DNA of 64,000 nucleotides from Clostridium bowmanii (GCF_018861315.1 NZ_JAHLDL010000001.1:125923-189922), one strand, 5' to 3'. Positions 1 through 10,059 are shown, numbered from the stretch's first letter. The notes: generated by a model from the sequence alone, not told the origin. A program made the numbers and translations.

Positions 1-1
1 A

Positions 2-823
2 GAAACTACAGCTAAACTTCAACTGGAAAAGAGCTTGAAAATGCAGGAAGAATTTTTTATAAACATTTCCCATGAGATTAAAACTCCTTTAAATGTTATT
101 TTTAGTACAACTCAATTATTTGGCCTATACCTAAAAAATAATTCCTTAGTAGAAAACGAAGATAAGCTTGAGAAATATATTAAGGTTATAACGCAAAACT
201 GTAATAGGCAGTCAAAATTAGTTAATAACTTAGTAGACTTATCCAAGCTTGAATCTGGTTTTTTTAAGTTACACGTGTCCAATGAAGATATAGTTAATGT
301 TGTTGAGGAAGTTGTTCAATCCGTATCGGAATATGTTGAGAACAAAGGATTAAATATTGTTTTTGATACTGATATAGAAGAAAAAATTATTGCTTGTGAC
401 ACTACTAATATTGAAAGAGTTATGCTAAATCTTATTTCCAATGCAATTAAATTTTCAATTGCTGGAGATGGCATATTCGTAAATATACACGATAAAGTTG
501 ATAGTGTTGAAATATCTGTAAAAGATACTGGAATAGGAATTGAAAAAGATTATATAAATGTGATATTTGAAAGATTCAAGCAGGTCGATAAATCCCTATC
601 TAGAAATGCTGAAGGTAGTGGTATAGGTTTATGCCTTGTTAAATCAATTATTGAACTACATAGTGGAACTATTAACTTAGAAAGTGAAATAGGAAAAGGT
701 AGCAAATTTACAATAGAGCTACCAAACAAAATAATAGCGGTCCCTTATGACTCAATTGAGGATAAGGGCATAAGAAGTGAGCTTCAAACAATAAACATTG
801 AGTTTTCAGATATTTATTCATAA
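2..823 (+). CDS. Sensor histidine kinase, C-terminal part (5' end outside window)
   Basis: The frame is open to the left edge, so the gene starts outside the window. What is visible is a complete kinase core. The dimerisation/phosphoacceptor helix contains SHEIKTPLN (His about 25 codons in), and the ATPase domain has the N box NLISNAIKFS, the G1 box DTGIGI, an F box (FERFKQ) and the G2 box GSGIGLCLVK. All residues needed for autophosphorylation are present. The short helix before the His box is typical of kinases whose sensor is an N-terminal membrane or PAS region, which cannot be seen here. No response regulator gene follows; a terminator hairpin lies about 40 bp after the stop. The signal sensed cannot be told. 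Confidence 0.9.
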   Translation, partial: ETTAKLQLEKSLKMQEEFFINISHEIKTPLNVIFSTTQLFGLYLKNNSLVENEDKLEKYIKVITQNCNRQSKLVNNLVDLSKLESGFFKLHVSNEDIVNVVEEVVQSVSEYVENKGLNIVFDTDIEEKIIACDTTNIERVMLNLISNAIKFSIAGDGIFVNIHDKVDSVEISVKDTGIGIEKDYINVIFERFKQVDKSLSRNAEGSGIGLCLVKSIIELHSGTINLESEIGKGSKFTIELPNKIIAVPYDSIEDKGIRSELQTINIEFSDIYS

Positions 824-863
824 TATTTTATCATGAGAGATTACTTTTTCTGCATTATAAAGT

Positions 864-900
864 AACAAGCCAATATCAAAGTTGATATTGGCTTGTTTTA
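864..900 (+). terminator. Rho-independent terminator after the kinase
   Basis: Inverted repeat AACAAGCCAATATCAA / TTGATATTGGCTTGTT (864-879 and 882-897) followed by a short T-rich stretch. It ends the kinase transcript and could also serve the minus strand. Confidence 0.75.
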
Positions 901-906
901 AATAAA

Positions 907-1041
907 TTAGTTCGCAAATCCTACTGTGAAAGTATCAATAATACCCCAAACTAGTGCACTATGATAAGTTTTAAAAACTTCAAAGGGCTTTTCAATAGCT
1001 TTATTCTTCTTAAATGCAATAAATGCTATTGATATAAACAC
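907..1041 (-). CDS. Small hypothetical ORF or gene fragment, 44 aa
   Basis: A GTG-started frame just downstream of rubrerythrin with AGAGG six bases before the GTG. It encodes a hydrophobic N-terminus (FISIAFIAF), a basic middle and a hydrophobic C-terminus (ALVWGIIDTFTVGFAN). I do not recognise it. The frame is open further upstream towards the rubrerythrin stop, so it may be the tail of a lost longer gene rather than a real small protein. Low confidence. Confidence 0.25.
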   Translation of the reverse strand: MFISIAFIAFKKNKAIEKPFEVFKTYHSALVWGIIDTFTVGFAN

Positions 1042-1081
1042 ATTGTTCCTCTTTGAGACCTGTTTATATATCTTAAATACT

Positions 1082-1669
1082 TTATTTAAAGTTTTCTGTT
1101 AATACTTCGAAATACCCCTGAGGATGTTGACAAAGTGGACAAACTTTAGGAGCATCCGTTCCCTCGTAAATATAACCACAGTTGTTACATTTCCAATTAA
1201 CTGCCACTTCTCTATGATATATAGTATTGCTTTCTAAACTAGTTAATAACCCTTGAAATGTATCAGCATGGTGTTTTTCTACCTTAGCAACCGTTTCAAA
1301 TGCAAGTGCAATATTTTCAAATCCTTCTTTGCGTGCAACACTCGCGAATGTTGGATAAATTTCTGTCCACTCCTCTGTTTCTCCATTCACTCCTGATAAT
1401 AAATTTCCCTTTGTATCACTAAGCCCTACAGGATAAGATGCATTAATTTCTACGGATTCACCATTAAATTCTTCGTTTAATAATTCAAAGAATCTTTTAG
1501 CATGTGCTAATTCATTTACTGCTGTCTCTGTGAATATGTCTGATATTTGTATGTATCCTTCTTTTTTCGCTACGGATGCATAATAAGTATACCTATTTCT
1601 AGCCTGTGCTTCACCTGCATGTCCTCTCATAAGATTTTGAGCAGTTTCTGTGCCCTTTAACATTTTCAT
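1082..1669 (-). CDS. rbr: Rubrerythrin
   Basis: A 195-residue protein that reduces hydrogen peroxide in anaerobes through a non-sulfur di-iron site, with electrons from rubredoxin-type carriers. Residues 1-145 form the ferritin-like four-helix domain, with Glu/His ligands visible in [47 protein letters not shown] and HH. Residues 158-195 are a rubredoxin-like FeS4 domain with C161-x2-C164 and C177-x2-C180. This is the usual length and domain order for clostridial rubrerythrin. The start ATG has AAGGAGG at good spacing. It is probably monocistronic and part of an oxygen-defence set with the rubredoxin and Hcp genes near 25 kb. Confidence 0.96.
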   Translation of the reverse strand: MKMLKGTETAQNLMRGHAGEAQARNRYTYYASVAKKEGYIQISDIFTETAVNELAHAKRFFELLNEEFNGESVEINASYPVGLSDTKGNLLSGVNGETEEWTEIYPTFASVARKEGFENIALAFETVAKVEKHHADTFQGLLTSLESNTIYHREVAVNWKCNNCGYIYEGTDAPKVCPLCQHPQGYFEVLTENFK

Positions 1670-2264
1670 GAAATACCTCCTTGTTTTTCTCCTTAAAGAA
1701 AATAACTGTATTTATTAGTATTACCAAAAAAAAATATCTTAATTTAATGAAAAGGTATTTATTAAAATAATCACTTGATTTAACCATTTTAATCAGTTTT
1801 TCAGCAGCATTACCACTTCTTGTCTCTTGAACAAAACGAAGCAATCCTGAAATTAAAACCATTGTGATAATAATTAAACACGCAAAAAAGCTAGCTTTTC
1901 TCCACTTGTTGAGTTTTAGCACTGTACAGCTTAGAGTTTATTACAGCTTGCAACGCCTGATGGTTATAAATTAGATTATTTGTTTTTGTATTCACTTATC
2001 ATTTACATGAAATGTTTTTCATATTTATACATATACATAGTTCAATAAATAACAAATACATTATGGAATTAAAATATAAGGTTTATGATTTTCTAATAAT
2101 AAATTAATTTATATACAATTAGACCATATAAAAACGTTTTCATGTGTTATAATATTATCAAGTTAACTAAAAGAACAAATTACATATTATATAGCATATA
2201 TAGTTATATTTTTATATAAATGAAATATCGTATAATCTACTAATAAAAAAAGCAAGGAATTATT
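1670..2264. other. 595-bp AT-rich intergenic region, possible gene remnant
   Basis: No convincing gene. A minus-strand frame starting at a GTG at 1922 gives a basic N-terminus, one hydrophobic helix ([17 protein letters not shown]) and a short amphipathic stretch. It has no ribosome binding site and runs into rubrerythrin, so it is probably a decayed membrane-protein start. The rest (about 1990-2264) is very AT-rich and must hold the promoter of the XRE regulator. No clear -35/-10 pair was assigned. Confidence 0.5.
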
Positions 2265-2825
2265 ATGACTTCAGACGTTGGCAAAAAAATAAAAGAATTA
2301 AGAACTAAAAACCATTTAACCTTAAAAGATTTAAGCGCAAAAACTAGTTTATCAATTGGATATTTATCACAGCTAGAAAGAGGTCTAACAACTGTAGCCA
2401 TTAATTCCTTAATGAATATTGCTAAAGCCTTAGAAGTTACTTTATCCTATTTTCTAGATGAACCAAAACATAAAAAAAATTATATTATTCGAAGCTACGA
2501 AAGAGAAGTATTTCAAGTAGAAAATAATCAAATTATACAAATCCAATTTACAAATGATATTGAAAACAAAAATATGTTGCCAAGAATTTTCGAAATACTT
2601 CCAACCAACAGTACTGAGGAAGTAACCCTATATCCACATATTGGTGAAGAGTTTGTATATGTTCTAGAAGGAATTCTAACTTTATTAATCAACAATGAAA
2701 GACATGAGTTATTTCCTGGAGATAGTGCCCATTACAGCTCAACACTCCAACATAACTGAGCAAACAAAACCAGTAAAACCGTAAAATTATTAACAGTTCA
2801 TACACCAAATTTTTTTAAAAAATAA
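2265..2825 (+). pseudogene. XRE-family regulator with cupin domain, interrupted by an in-frame TGA
   Basis: Residues 6-62 are an XRE helix-turn-helix (LTLKDLSAKTSLSIGYLSQLE) and residues about 105-164 are a small beta-barrel cupin domain (HIGEEFVYVLEG). The reading frame stops at TGA 2757-2759 after LQHN. The same frame then continues for 21 codons (ANKTSKTVKLLTVHTPNFF and two lysines) to TAA 2823-2825. This matches the normal family C-terminus, in which the stop position is tryptophan (HNWANKT). A TGG to TGA change is therefore the simplest explanation. The product of 164 residues would lack the last cupin strand. It precedes the decayed hydroxyproline dehydratase genes and probably once regulated them. 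Confidence 0.75.
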
Positions 2826-2845
2826 ATTTATTGGGGGTGAATTAT

Positions 2846-3114
2846 TTGGGTTCAGCTACTATTATAAATATTCAAAAATATTCAATTCATGATGGTCCTG
2901 GAATTCGCACAACGGTTTTTTTAAAGGTTGCCCACTAAATTGCTTATGGTGCCATAATTCAGAAAGTCAAAATCATAATTTTGAAATTATGTTCTTTATG
3001 GAAAGATGTACAGGCTGTGGCTCATGTGTTAACATATGTCCTGCAAAAGCAATAGAACTAAGGGCACAGTATCAACACTTAGTATGTGTAATTTACTTAT
3101 ATTTTATACAATAA
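2846..3114 (+). pseudogene. hypE: Glycyl-radical enzyme activase remnant (HypE-type)
   Basis: Starts at a TTG after GGGGGTGA. It begins GSATIINIQKYSIHDGPGIR, then breaks in the T-run near 2920: one lost base turns FLKGCP into FLKVAH-stop. In the shifted frame the radical SAM motif CPLNCLWC and the first ferredoxin-like cluster C-x2-C-x2-C-x3-C (CTGCGSCVNICPAKA) are readable, after which homology stops near 3065. Only about 75 of roughly 300 codons remain. An activase normally installs the glycyl radical on the neighbouring dehydratase. With both the frameshift and the truncation it cannot work. Confidence 0.85.
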
Positions 3115-3130
3115 TACTTAACACCACTAA

Positions 3131-3150
3131 CTCATGACTGAAGTCACGAG
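3131..3150. repeat. Hairpin resembling an IS200/IS605-type element end
   Basis: CTCATGACTGAAGTCACGAG folds into a 9-bp stem (one G-T pair) with a 2-base loop, followed by AGTGCGTGT. Subterminal hairpins of this form are typical of IS200/IS605 or TnpB-linked elements. It sits exactly in the unexplained stretch of about 95 bp between the truncated activase and the 5'-truncated dehydratase, so it may be the scar of an insertion or deletion. No transposase is present. Confidence 0.4.
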
Positions 3151-3155
3151 AGTGC

Positions 3156-4456
3156 GTGTCGAAATCTTCAATTCCTGTTCTTCGCGCTTTAGTTTTAAAA
3201 GAAATTATGTCGAAAAAAAAACTATGCATTAATGATGGTGAATTAATTGTTGGTGAAAGAGGAGAAGAACCTGCTTCAACTTGTACTTATCCAGAATTAT
3301 GCTGCCATACCTTGCAGGATTTCGATGTTATGGATGCTAGGGAGAGAATATCCTTTAAGTTTGATGCTAAAAGTAGAAAAATTCAAGAGGATTTAATTAT
3401 ACCTGCTTGGGAAAAGAAATCCATGAGATACAGAATACTTGAAAACATGACTGAGCAGTGGAAGGACTGCTATGCAGCTGCAATGTTTACAGAATTCATG
3501 GAGCAAAGAGGCCCAGGCCATACTAGTGGCGATGATAAAATATTTTAAAAGGGCTTTTTAGATTTTAAAGTTGACATAGCGAAGGCTATTTCAAAGCTTA
3601 ACTTTTATAATGATGACGAAGCTCTTGATAAGAAAAACCAATTGGAAGCAATGGATATAGCTTGTGACTTAGTGGAGTTAAAGCAGACGGCCTTAACGGA
3701 GTGAATGATGTAAGTTACCTTCTCCTTTATGTAGTTGATGAAATGCAGCTTTTGCAACCAAGTTCAAATGTACAAATAAGTAAAATGAGTCCCCAAAAGT
3801 TTGTGAAGACAGCTTGCGCGATATCCAGAAAAGGCTTAGGTCAACCATCAATGTTCAATGCTGATGCAGTCACGCAAGAACTTGTTACTGCAGGTAAATC
3901 CTTAGAAGATGCAAGATGTGGAGGTACTAGTGGATGTGTTGAAGCAGGTGCATTCGGAAAAGAGGCTTATATTTTGACAGGCTACTTTAACTTGCCTAAA
4001 GTAATGGAAATTACTCTTAACAACGGAATTGATTTGATGACTGGGGAAAAGTTAGGTTTTGAAACAGGAGAAGCATCAAAATTTGAAACATACAATGAAT
4101 TATTTGAAGCTTATAAAAAACAGTTAAAGCACTTTATAGCTATAAAAATGAGAGGCAATAGAGTTATAAAAGATTATATGCAACCCTTATGCCAGAGCCT
4201 TTCCTATCAGTATTAACCAGCGATTGTATTTCAAAAGGCAAAGATTATAATGCTGGAGTGATTAGACGGTCACCACATTCAATTTAATATTGTCAGTAAG
4301 GATACACTTCTCGCTGCACAAAAAAATCCAGACGACTATAATGATCTAATAGTAAGAGTTGCAGGATACAGCGATTACTTTAACAACCTTGACAAAGTGC
4401 TTCAAGATGAGATAATTGGAAGAACAGACCAATCCCTTGTTGGATGTGGCTGTTAA
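3156..4456 (+). pseudogene. hypD: trans-4-hydroxy-L-proline dehydratase (glycyl radical enzyme), degraded
   Basis: The intact enzyme (about 790 aa) dehydrates trans-4-hydroxyproline to pyrroline-5-carboxylate. Here the gene is about 55% of that length and in pieces. N-terminal piece (SSIPVLRAL to HTSGDDKIF) ends at an in-frame TAA (3546-3548) where the frame plainly continues (KGFLDFKVDIAKAI). A deletion of about 150 codons joins AMDIACD to DGLNGVNDVSY near 3680 with a frame change. The middle piece keeps the thiyl-radical Cys in GGTSGCVEAG (codon 3935-3937). A frameshift near 4175 and a second large deletion near 4262 lead to DGHHIQFN and the glycyl radical loop RVAGYS (Gly codon 4365-4367). 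The tail DEIIGRTDQ matches HypD. It lies 19 bp before proC, the usual partner. Confidence 0.9.
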
Positions 4457-4475
4457 AAAACAATGGAGGTAAATT

Positions 4476-5282
4476 ATGAATAAAAAAATAGGGTTTATCG
4501 GATGCGGAAATATGGGTCGCGCAATGATTGGTGGAATATTAAATGCAAATTTATTAATGCCTAGTAGTATTATTGTAGGAGACTTAAATGAACTTAGTTT
4601 GGCCGAAACCGCTCAAACATATGGCATTAAAACCACTACAGATAATAATGAAGTAGCTAAAATATCTGATATTATTGTATTATCAGTAAAACCAAACCTG
4701 TATGGAGTAGTAATAAAACAAATAAAGGATCAAGTTAAAGAAGATGTAATAATTGTTACTATTGCAGCTGGAAAAGCTATTAAAAGTACCGAAGATATGT
4801 TTGGCCGAAAACTTAAAATAGTTAGAGTAATGCCTAACACTCCAGCACTTGTTGGTGCAGGAATGTCCGCAATTTGCCCTAATGAAATAGTAACAAATGC
4901 AGAACTTTCTGAAATAGTTACTATGTTTGAAAGTTTTGGAAAAGCAGAAATAATTACTGAAAAATTAATGGATGTGGTAACTGGCGTCAGTGGTTCATCT
5001 CCAGCTTTTGTATACATGTTTATTGAATCCATGGCAGATGCAGCAGTACTAGATGGAATGCCCCGAGATAAGGCTTACACGTTTGCAGCTCAAGCTGTAC
5101 TAGGCTCTGCTAAAATGGTACTAGAAACGGGAAAACATCCCGGTGTTTTGAAAGACATGGTATGTTCCCCTGGTGGAACTACTATTGAAGGTGTAGCTGC
5201 ACTTGAAGAAAGTGGCTTTAGATATTCAGTTATTTCAGCTGTTAGAAAAACAACTCAAAAATCTATTGAATTATCTAAATAA
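4476..5282 (+). CDS. proC: Pyrroline-5-carboxylate reductase
   Basis: 268 residues, the usual length. It reduces pyrroline-5-carboxylate to proline with NAD(P)H in the cytoplasm. The N-terminal Rossmann fold begins GFIGCGNMGRAMIGG (residues 6-20). The C-terminal helical dimerisation domain carries the family signature SPGGTTIEGV and SGSSPAFVYMF. The start ATG follows TGGAGG. The gene is fully open and undamaged, in contrast to the hypE/hypD remnants just upstream. In related genomes proC completes the conversion of hydroxyproline to proline; here it probably survives for proline biosynthesis. A strong terminator follows. Confidence 0.96.
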   Translation: MNKKIGFIGCGNMGRAMIGGILNANLLMPSSIIVGDLNELSLAETAQTYGIKTTTDNNEVAKISDIIVLSVKPNLYGVVIKQIKDQVKEDVIIVTIAAGKAIKSTEDMFGRKLKIVRVMPNTPALVGAGMSAICPNEIVTNAELSEIVTMFESFGKAEIITEKLMDVVTGVSGSSPAFVYMFIESMADAAVLDGMPRDKAYTFAAQAVLGSAKMVLETGKHPGVLKDMVCSPGGTTIEGVAALEESGFRYSVISAVRKTTQKSIELSK

Positions 5283-5296
5283 TTGAGAATATAACC

Positions 5297-5341
5297 TAAA
5301 AAAGTTAAGGTGCGCTTTATTGCGGCACCTTAACTTTTTAG
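5297..5341 (+). terminator. Rho-independent terminator after proC
   Basis: Long stem AAAAAGTTAAGGTGC / GCACCTTAACTTTTT with an 11-base loop, ending in a T-run. The symmetric A/T tails mean it can also stop the convergent ABC operon. Confidence 0.88.
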
Positions 5342-5363
5342 GATATTTATTTTTTATTTAATT

Positions 5364-6320
5364 TTAGGCTACTATATCTCTTTTAGTAAACCCAATATAT
5401 GAAATAACATTAAAAATTATAAAATAAACTATCAGTACAATAACTGAGAACTTCATTGTCATACCTTTAACTAATGGCTCTCCACTAATATATTGATTCA
5501 AATCTGTATTTGTAAATAACATATATTTTGACCAATTATATTTAGTAAGCATCATTGTTATTACATTCCCTACAGTTAAAAGAAAAACTCCAACTCCTGT
5601 AGCCATTGCACTATTACGGAAAACCGTAGAAATCATAAATGCTAAAGTAACCATCATAATTAAGTTGATAGACTTAAGTCCATAAAGCTGCACAATATGT
5701 ACTATCATATTAACCTCAATAATTTTACCACTTGAATTTGTAAGGAAAGGTGTGCCTGCACCACTAAAGCTAAATAATATTCCTCCAACAAGGAATGACA
5801 CTATAAAAAGCACTAAAAGCATTAAGAGAGTATACCCAATAACCGATATATATTTTGAAATCAAAATTTTCCATCGCTTTGAAGGTCTTATTAATAGTAG
5901 TTTAATTGTGCCTTCGGAAAACTCATTTGCTACTATTTTGCCACCCATTACAATTGCAAAAAGAGCAATTAGTGATATTACACCACCCATTCCTTCTACA
6001 AATCCCCATAATGAATTGCCTTGCACTGGTTGTATATCATTTTTAAGCCTATATTCATTAGTTTGTAATTCCTTTGCGGATCTGTCCTTTACCATTTTAG
6101 GCAACTCTGGATTAGTTAAATCTTGCTTATAAGCCTGGTTTTGAATTGTCAGCTCTGCTTTCCAATCACTAATAGGCGCCTGAGGACCTGTAAATCTAGT
6201 TAATAGGCCGGCTACTACTATAATAAGAACTAATATCCCCATCATTATCCACGTACTAATACTATGGGAAAGCTTCATATTTTCATTACGAACTAAATTC
6301 ATCATTTTACGCAATTTCAT
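5364..6320 (-). CDS. ABC-2 type transporter permease
   Basis: 318 residues with about six hydrophobic segments (residues 24-42, 112-132, 158-185, 220-238, 246-262, 288-305) and a large extracytoplasmic loop between the first two, as in BcrB/NatB-like ABC-2 permeases. Loop text EFSEGTIKLLLIRPSKRWKI marks the cytoplasmic coupling region. It overlaps the upstream ATPase gene by 14 bp, so the two are translationally coupled and form one exporter. Substrates of this class include antibiotics, lipids and sodium; nothing here shows which. Confidence 0.88.
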   Translation of the reverse strand: MKLRKMMNLVRNENMKLSHSISTWIMMGILVLIIVVAGLLTRFTGPQAPISDWKAELTIQNQAYKQDLTNPELPKMVKDRSAKELQTNEYRLKNDIQPVQGNSLWGFVEGMGGVISLIALFAIVMGGKIVANEFSEGTIKLLLIRPSKRWKILISKYISVIGYTLLMLLVLFIVSFLVGGILFSFSGAGTPFLTNSSGKIIEVNMIVHIVQLYGLKSINLIMMVTLAFMISTVFRNSAMATGVGVFLLTVGNVITMMLTKYNWSKYMLFTNTDLNQYISGEPLVKGMTMKFSVIVLIVYFIIFNVISYIGFTKRDIVA

Positions 6321-7227
6321 TACCTCCTGTCATTTCCAAGAATTTTTTCTCTAAGCTTTGTTGCTCTTTACGAATGCCGTAGATTTTAATTCCCTGGCCT
6401 ACAAGTTTCTCAACAAGTTCTGGTATATTTTCTATATTCTCTATAATTTCAATTTCCTTATCAACTATTTTCGGTTTATATTTGCTATTAAGACCATCTA
6501 AATATATTTTTGCACTTTCCAGTGGGGTAACAGTTAGCGCTATAACTGAATCCACCTCATCTTCAAGCATTTCCTTCATATCTTGGATCCTAACCAATTT
6601 TCCATTTTGTATTATTCCTACCCTGTCACACATAAGCTCCATCTCTGAAAGCAAGTGACTAGATACTATTACTGCAATGTTTTCTTCTCTTGCTAGAGTC
6701 CTCAAATGATTTCGCAATTCATGAATTCCAGCAGGATCTAGCCCATTAGTAGGTTCATCTAGTACCAACAGCTTTGGAGAGTTAAGAAGTGCTTGTGCAA
6801 CTCCCAGTCTTTGGCGCATACCTAGCGAATATTTCTTTATTTTCTCGTGTATTCTTTTTTCAAGACCCACAATTTTTATAACCTCGTCTATACGTTCCTT
6901 TTTTACATCTGGATACATTCTTGAAAAATGAAGAAGATTTTGATATCCTGTTAAGTATTTATATAAATCTGGATTTTCAATAATTCCACCTACTTTAGCA
7001 ATGGCCTTTTCAAAATCCTTTTCAACATTATATCCATCAATATACATTTCACCTTTAGTAATAGACATCAGTCCTAAAAGCATTTTAATAGTAGTAGTTT
7101 TACCAGCCCCATTGGGTCCCAGGAATCCAAACACCTCCCCTAAGTGTACGTCAAAAGTAAGATCATCTATTATTACTTTTTTTCCAATTTTCTTTGTAAC
7201 ATTCTTTATTTGTACTATAGTTTTCAT
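6307..7227 (-). CDS. ABC transporter ATP-binding protein (BcrA/NatA-like)
   Basis: 306 residues. It has Walker A GPNGAGKTTT (residues 37-46), the signature YSLGMRQRLG, Walker B LLVLDEPTNGLDP and a switch His in VSSHLLSE. The C-terminal 80 residues are the variable extension seen in drug or bacitracin-type exporters. It energises the overlapping permease. The start ATG is preceded by GGAGGGTGAC. There is no adjacent two-component system, unlike classic Bce-type loci. Confidence 0.92.
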   Translation of the reverse strand: MKTIVQIKNVTKKIGKKVIIDDLTFDVHLGEVFGFLGPNGAGKTTTIKMLLGLMSITKGEMYIDGYNVEKDFEKAIAKVGGIIENPDLYKYLTGYQNLLHFSRMYPDVKKERIDEVIKIVGLEKRIHEKIKKYSLGMRQRLGVAQALLNSPKLLVLDEPTNGLDPAGIHELRNHLRTLAREENIAVIVSSHLLSEMELMCDRVGIIQNGKLVRIQDMKEMLEDEVDSVIALTVTPLESAKIYLDGLNSKYKPKIVDKEIEIIENIENIPELVEKLVGQGIKIYGIRKEQQSLEKKFLEMTGGNEIA

Positions 7228-7394
7228 TTTTATGTCACCCTCCTTGAGTCAATTTAAATCTTTTCTCTACCAATTTTATTCTAAAACAAACACCTCAGTG
7301 TCATAAGATATTATAGCACTGACAACTTTAAATCTCAAACCAGCTGCCGAAGTCTCGTAACCTCAATGCGTAACAACGGTTGTCTTTTGTCAAT

Positions 7395-7443
7395 AAAAAA
7401 ACTAGTTACTTCACATCATTTAGCAAAGTAACTAGTGCTTTTT
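7395..7443 (-). terminator. Terminator of the secreted-protein gene
   Basis: Inverted repeat of ACTAGTTACTT (7400-7410) with AAGTAACTAGT (7426-7436), flanked by A-run and T-run on both sides. It lies just downstream of the 7457-7993 gene. Confidence 0.8.
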
Positions 7444-7456
7444 CATAACACCCTTT

Positions 7457-7993
7457 TTACTTAACATTTTCATCTAAAATATATACTGCAAAAGTTGTTT
7501 CTGTTTTTGGATCGTAATATACAGATAACACTATCCCTTTATATTTAAAATTACTAATTGCGAAACTAAGATGCTCCTCCACCGGTTTTCCAAATTTTTC
7601 TTTAAAACTGCATATTTTATCACCAAGTCTTAACCCATCAAAATCCACATCTTTATTGTCAATGTATACCTGCTCTACTGGTCCCTTTCCGTAATCTTTA
7701 AACCAAACTCTAATATCTAATTGTGAAAACTTTAGTCCACCCTCATCAATAGTAGTTGGCTCTTCCCCAAGCTTTTCCATAAGTTCTGTTTTGTTAAGGC
7801 CTATTAGTTTAATATAGTTTAAAAAACTAGTATCTTTTTTAGAAGTTTCTTTATTACTTTCACTACTTAGCGAATCACTTTGAACTATTTCTTTTGTACT
7901 TGAATTAGAGCCTTTTGTAATTGCATTTGAGGTAAATGCAGCTGTAAAAACACTAAATAATACCAATATAGTTAATGTAGCTATCTTTTTCAT
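7457..7993 (-). CDS. Secreted protein of unknown function, 178 aa
   Basis: The N-terminus MKKIATLTILVLFSVFTAAFTSNA is a classical signal peptide with probable cleavage after the Ala-rich end. Residues 25-55 are a low-complexity Ser/Thr/Lys linker. Residues 56-178 form a compact globular domain (IGLNKTELMEKLGEEPTTI, RVWFKDYGKGPVEQVYID, LGDKICSFKEKFGKP) that looks like a repeated beta-alpha unit found in many clostridial exported proteins. I do not recognise a function. It has its own terminator and sits upstream of the S-box leaders with no obvious link to them. The start has AAAAGGAGCG at good spacing. Confidence 0.75.
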   Translation of the reverse strand: MKKIATLTILVLFSVFTAAFTSNAITKGSNSSTKEIVQSDSLSSESNKETSKKDTSFLNYIKLIGLNKTELMEKLGEEPTTIDEGGLKFSQLDIRVWFKDYGKGPVEQVYIDNKDVDFDGLRLGDKICSFKEKFGKPVEEHLSFAISNFKYKGIVLSVYYDPKTETTFAVYILDENVK

Positions 7994-8220
7994 GAAAATC
8001 GCTCCTTTTAATAACCTTATCTAATAGTACTTATTATATACTGTGTTCTCTACCATATCGTATCAATTAGATGTCAAAATTATTACAAAGGGGTTACAAC
8101 ACAATGCGAATTCCCCACAAGCATAATAGAATTTATTGATAGATCTTCTAACCAACCCATTCCTCTTTGCAATTCCGTAAACATCACAATAAAAAAAATC
8201 TGTCGAGCAGTAAAAAGATG

Positions 8221-8249
8221 TTGACAATTACTGCCATGGACAGTATACT
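8221..8249 (+). promoter_or_regulatory. Sigma-A promoter of the metY leader
   Basis: TTGACA (8221-8226), 17-bp spacer, TATACT (8244-8249). Transcription would start about 20 bases before the first S-box. Confidence 0.85.
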
Positions 8250-8270
8250 AAACAACAACAACTAAATACA

Positions 8271-8379
8271 ACTTATCAAGAGAGGCAGAGGGACCGGCCC
8301 TATGAAGCCCGACAACCAGCATTTTCAATTAAATGTATTGGTGTCAAATCCAGCAGATTGTAAAATCTGAGAGATAAGG
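8271..8379 (+). ncRNA. SAM-I (S-box) riboswitch, first of a tandem pair
   Basis: Shows the S-box core: P1 strand ACTTATC, then AGAGAGGCAGAGGGACCGGC, CCCTATGAAGCCCGACAACC, the GGTGTCAAATCC segment with P4, and the closing P1 strand GATAAGG. It binds S-adenosylmethionine; when SAM is high, the downstream terminator forms and transcription stops before metY. A second complete S-box follows 130 bp later, so metY is under two serial SAM checks. Confidence 0.95.
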
Positions 8380-8429
8380 ATGTTAGCAAATTTTATTATA
8401 CAATTTTATTGTTTATTAAAGTTAATTAT

Positions 8430-8463
8430 TGCTACTTTCCTTATAGGAGAGTAGTTTTTTTAT
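8430..8463 (+). terminator. Expression-platform terminator of S-box 1
   Basis: Hairpin CTACTTTCC-TTATA-GGAGAGTAG followed by TTTTTTTATT. The upstream stretch ATGTTAGCA can pair alternatively as antiterminator. Confidence 0.88.
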
Positions 8464-8512
8464 TCTCCTATGAAGTTAACTAATTATATACTAAGTACTT
8501 AAAATTGAATAC

Positions 8513-8622
8513 AACTTATCCAGAGAGGCGGAGGGACTGGCCCTATGAAGCCCGACAACCGGCATTTTTAAAAGGATGCAATGGTGTCAATTCCATCAGA
8601 TTATATAATCTGATGGATAAGG
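8513..8622 (+). ncRNA. SAM-I (S-box) riboswitch, second of a tandem pair
   Basis: Full S-box core again: AACTTATCCAGAGAGGCGGA, GGGACTGGCCCTATGAAGCC, CCGACAACCGGC, GGTGTCAATTCC, then a P4 hairpin CATCAGATTATATAATCTGATG and GATAAGG. Near-identical in layout to the first copy, which points to a local duplication of aptamer plus terminator. It directly precedes metY. Confidence 0.95.
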
Positions 8623-8671
8623 ATGTTAGCAAATTTTATAAAACAATTTTATTGTTTATTAAAGTTAATCA

Positions 8672-8709
8672 TGCCGCTTTCCTTATAGGAGAGCAGTTTT
8701 TTTATTTTT
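8672..8709 (+). terminator. Expression-platform terminator of S-box 2
   Basis: GCCGCTTTCC-TTATA-GGAGAGCAG followed by a T-run (8697-8706), about 65 bp before the metY start. Confidence 0.85.
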
Positions 8710-8748
8710 AAACTAATGAGGTATTATTTATCAAAAATAACCAAATAA

Positions 8749-10059
<1,311 letters not shown>

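Noticed and set aside
1611-1922. 103-codon minus-strand ORF upstream of rubrerythrin
   Set aside because: No ribosome binding site, reads through the rubrerythrin start in another frame. At most a relic of a membrane protein, noted in the intergenic entry.
8090-8215. Minus-strand frame with protein-like stretch upstream of the metY promoter
   Set aside because: No start signal, and no family recognised; too short to support a feature.
8505-8711. Open frame of 68 codons on the plus strand
   Set aside because: It lies entirely within the second S-box aptamer and its terminator; the codons are just the riboswitch sequence.
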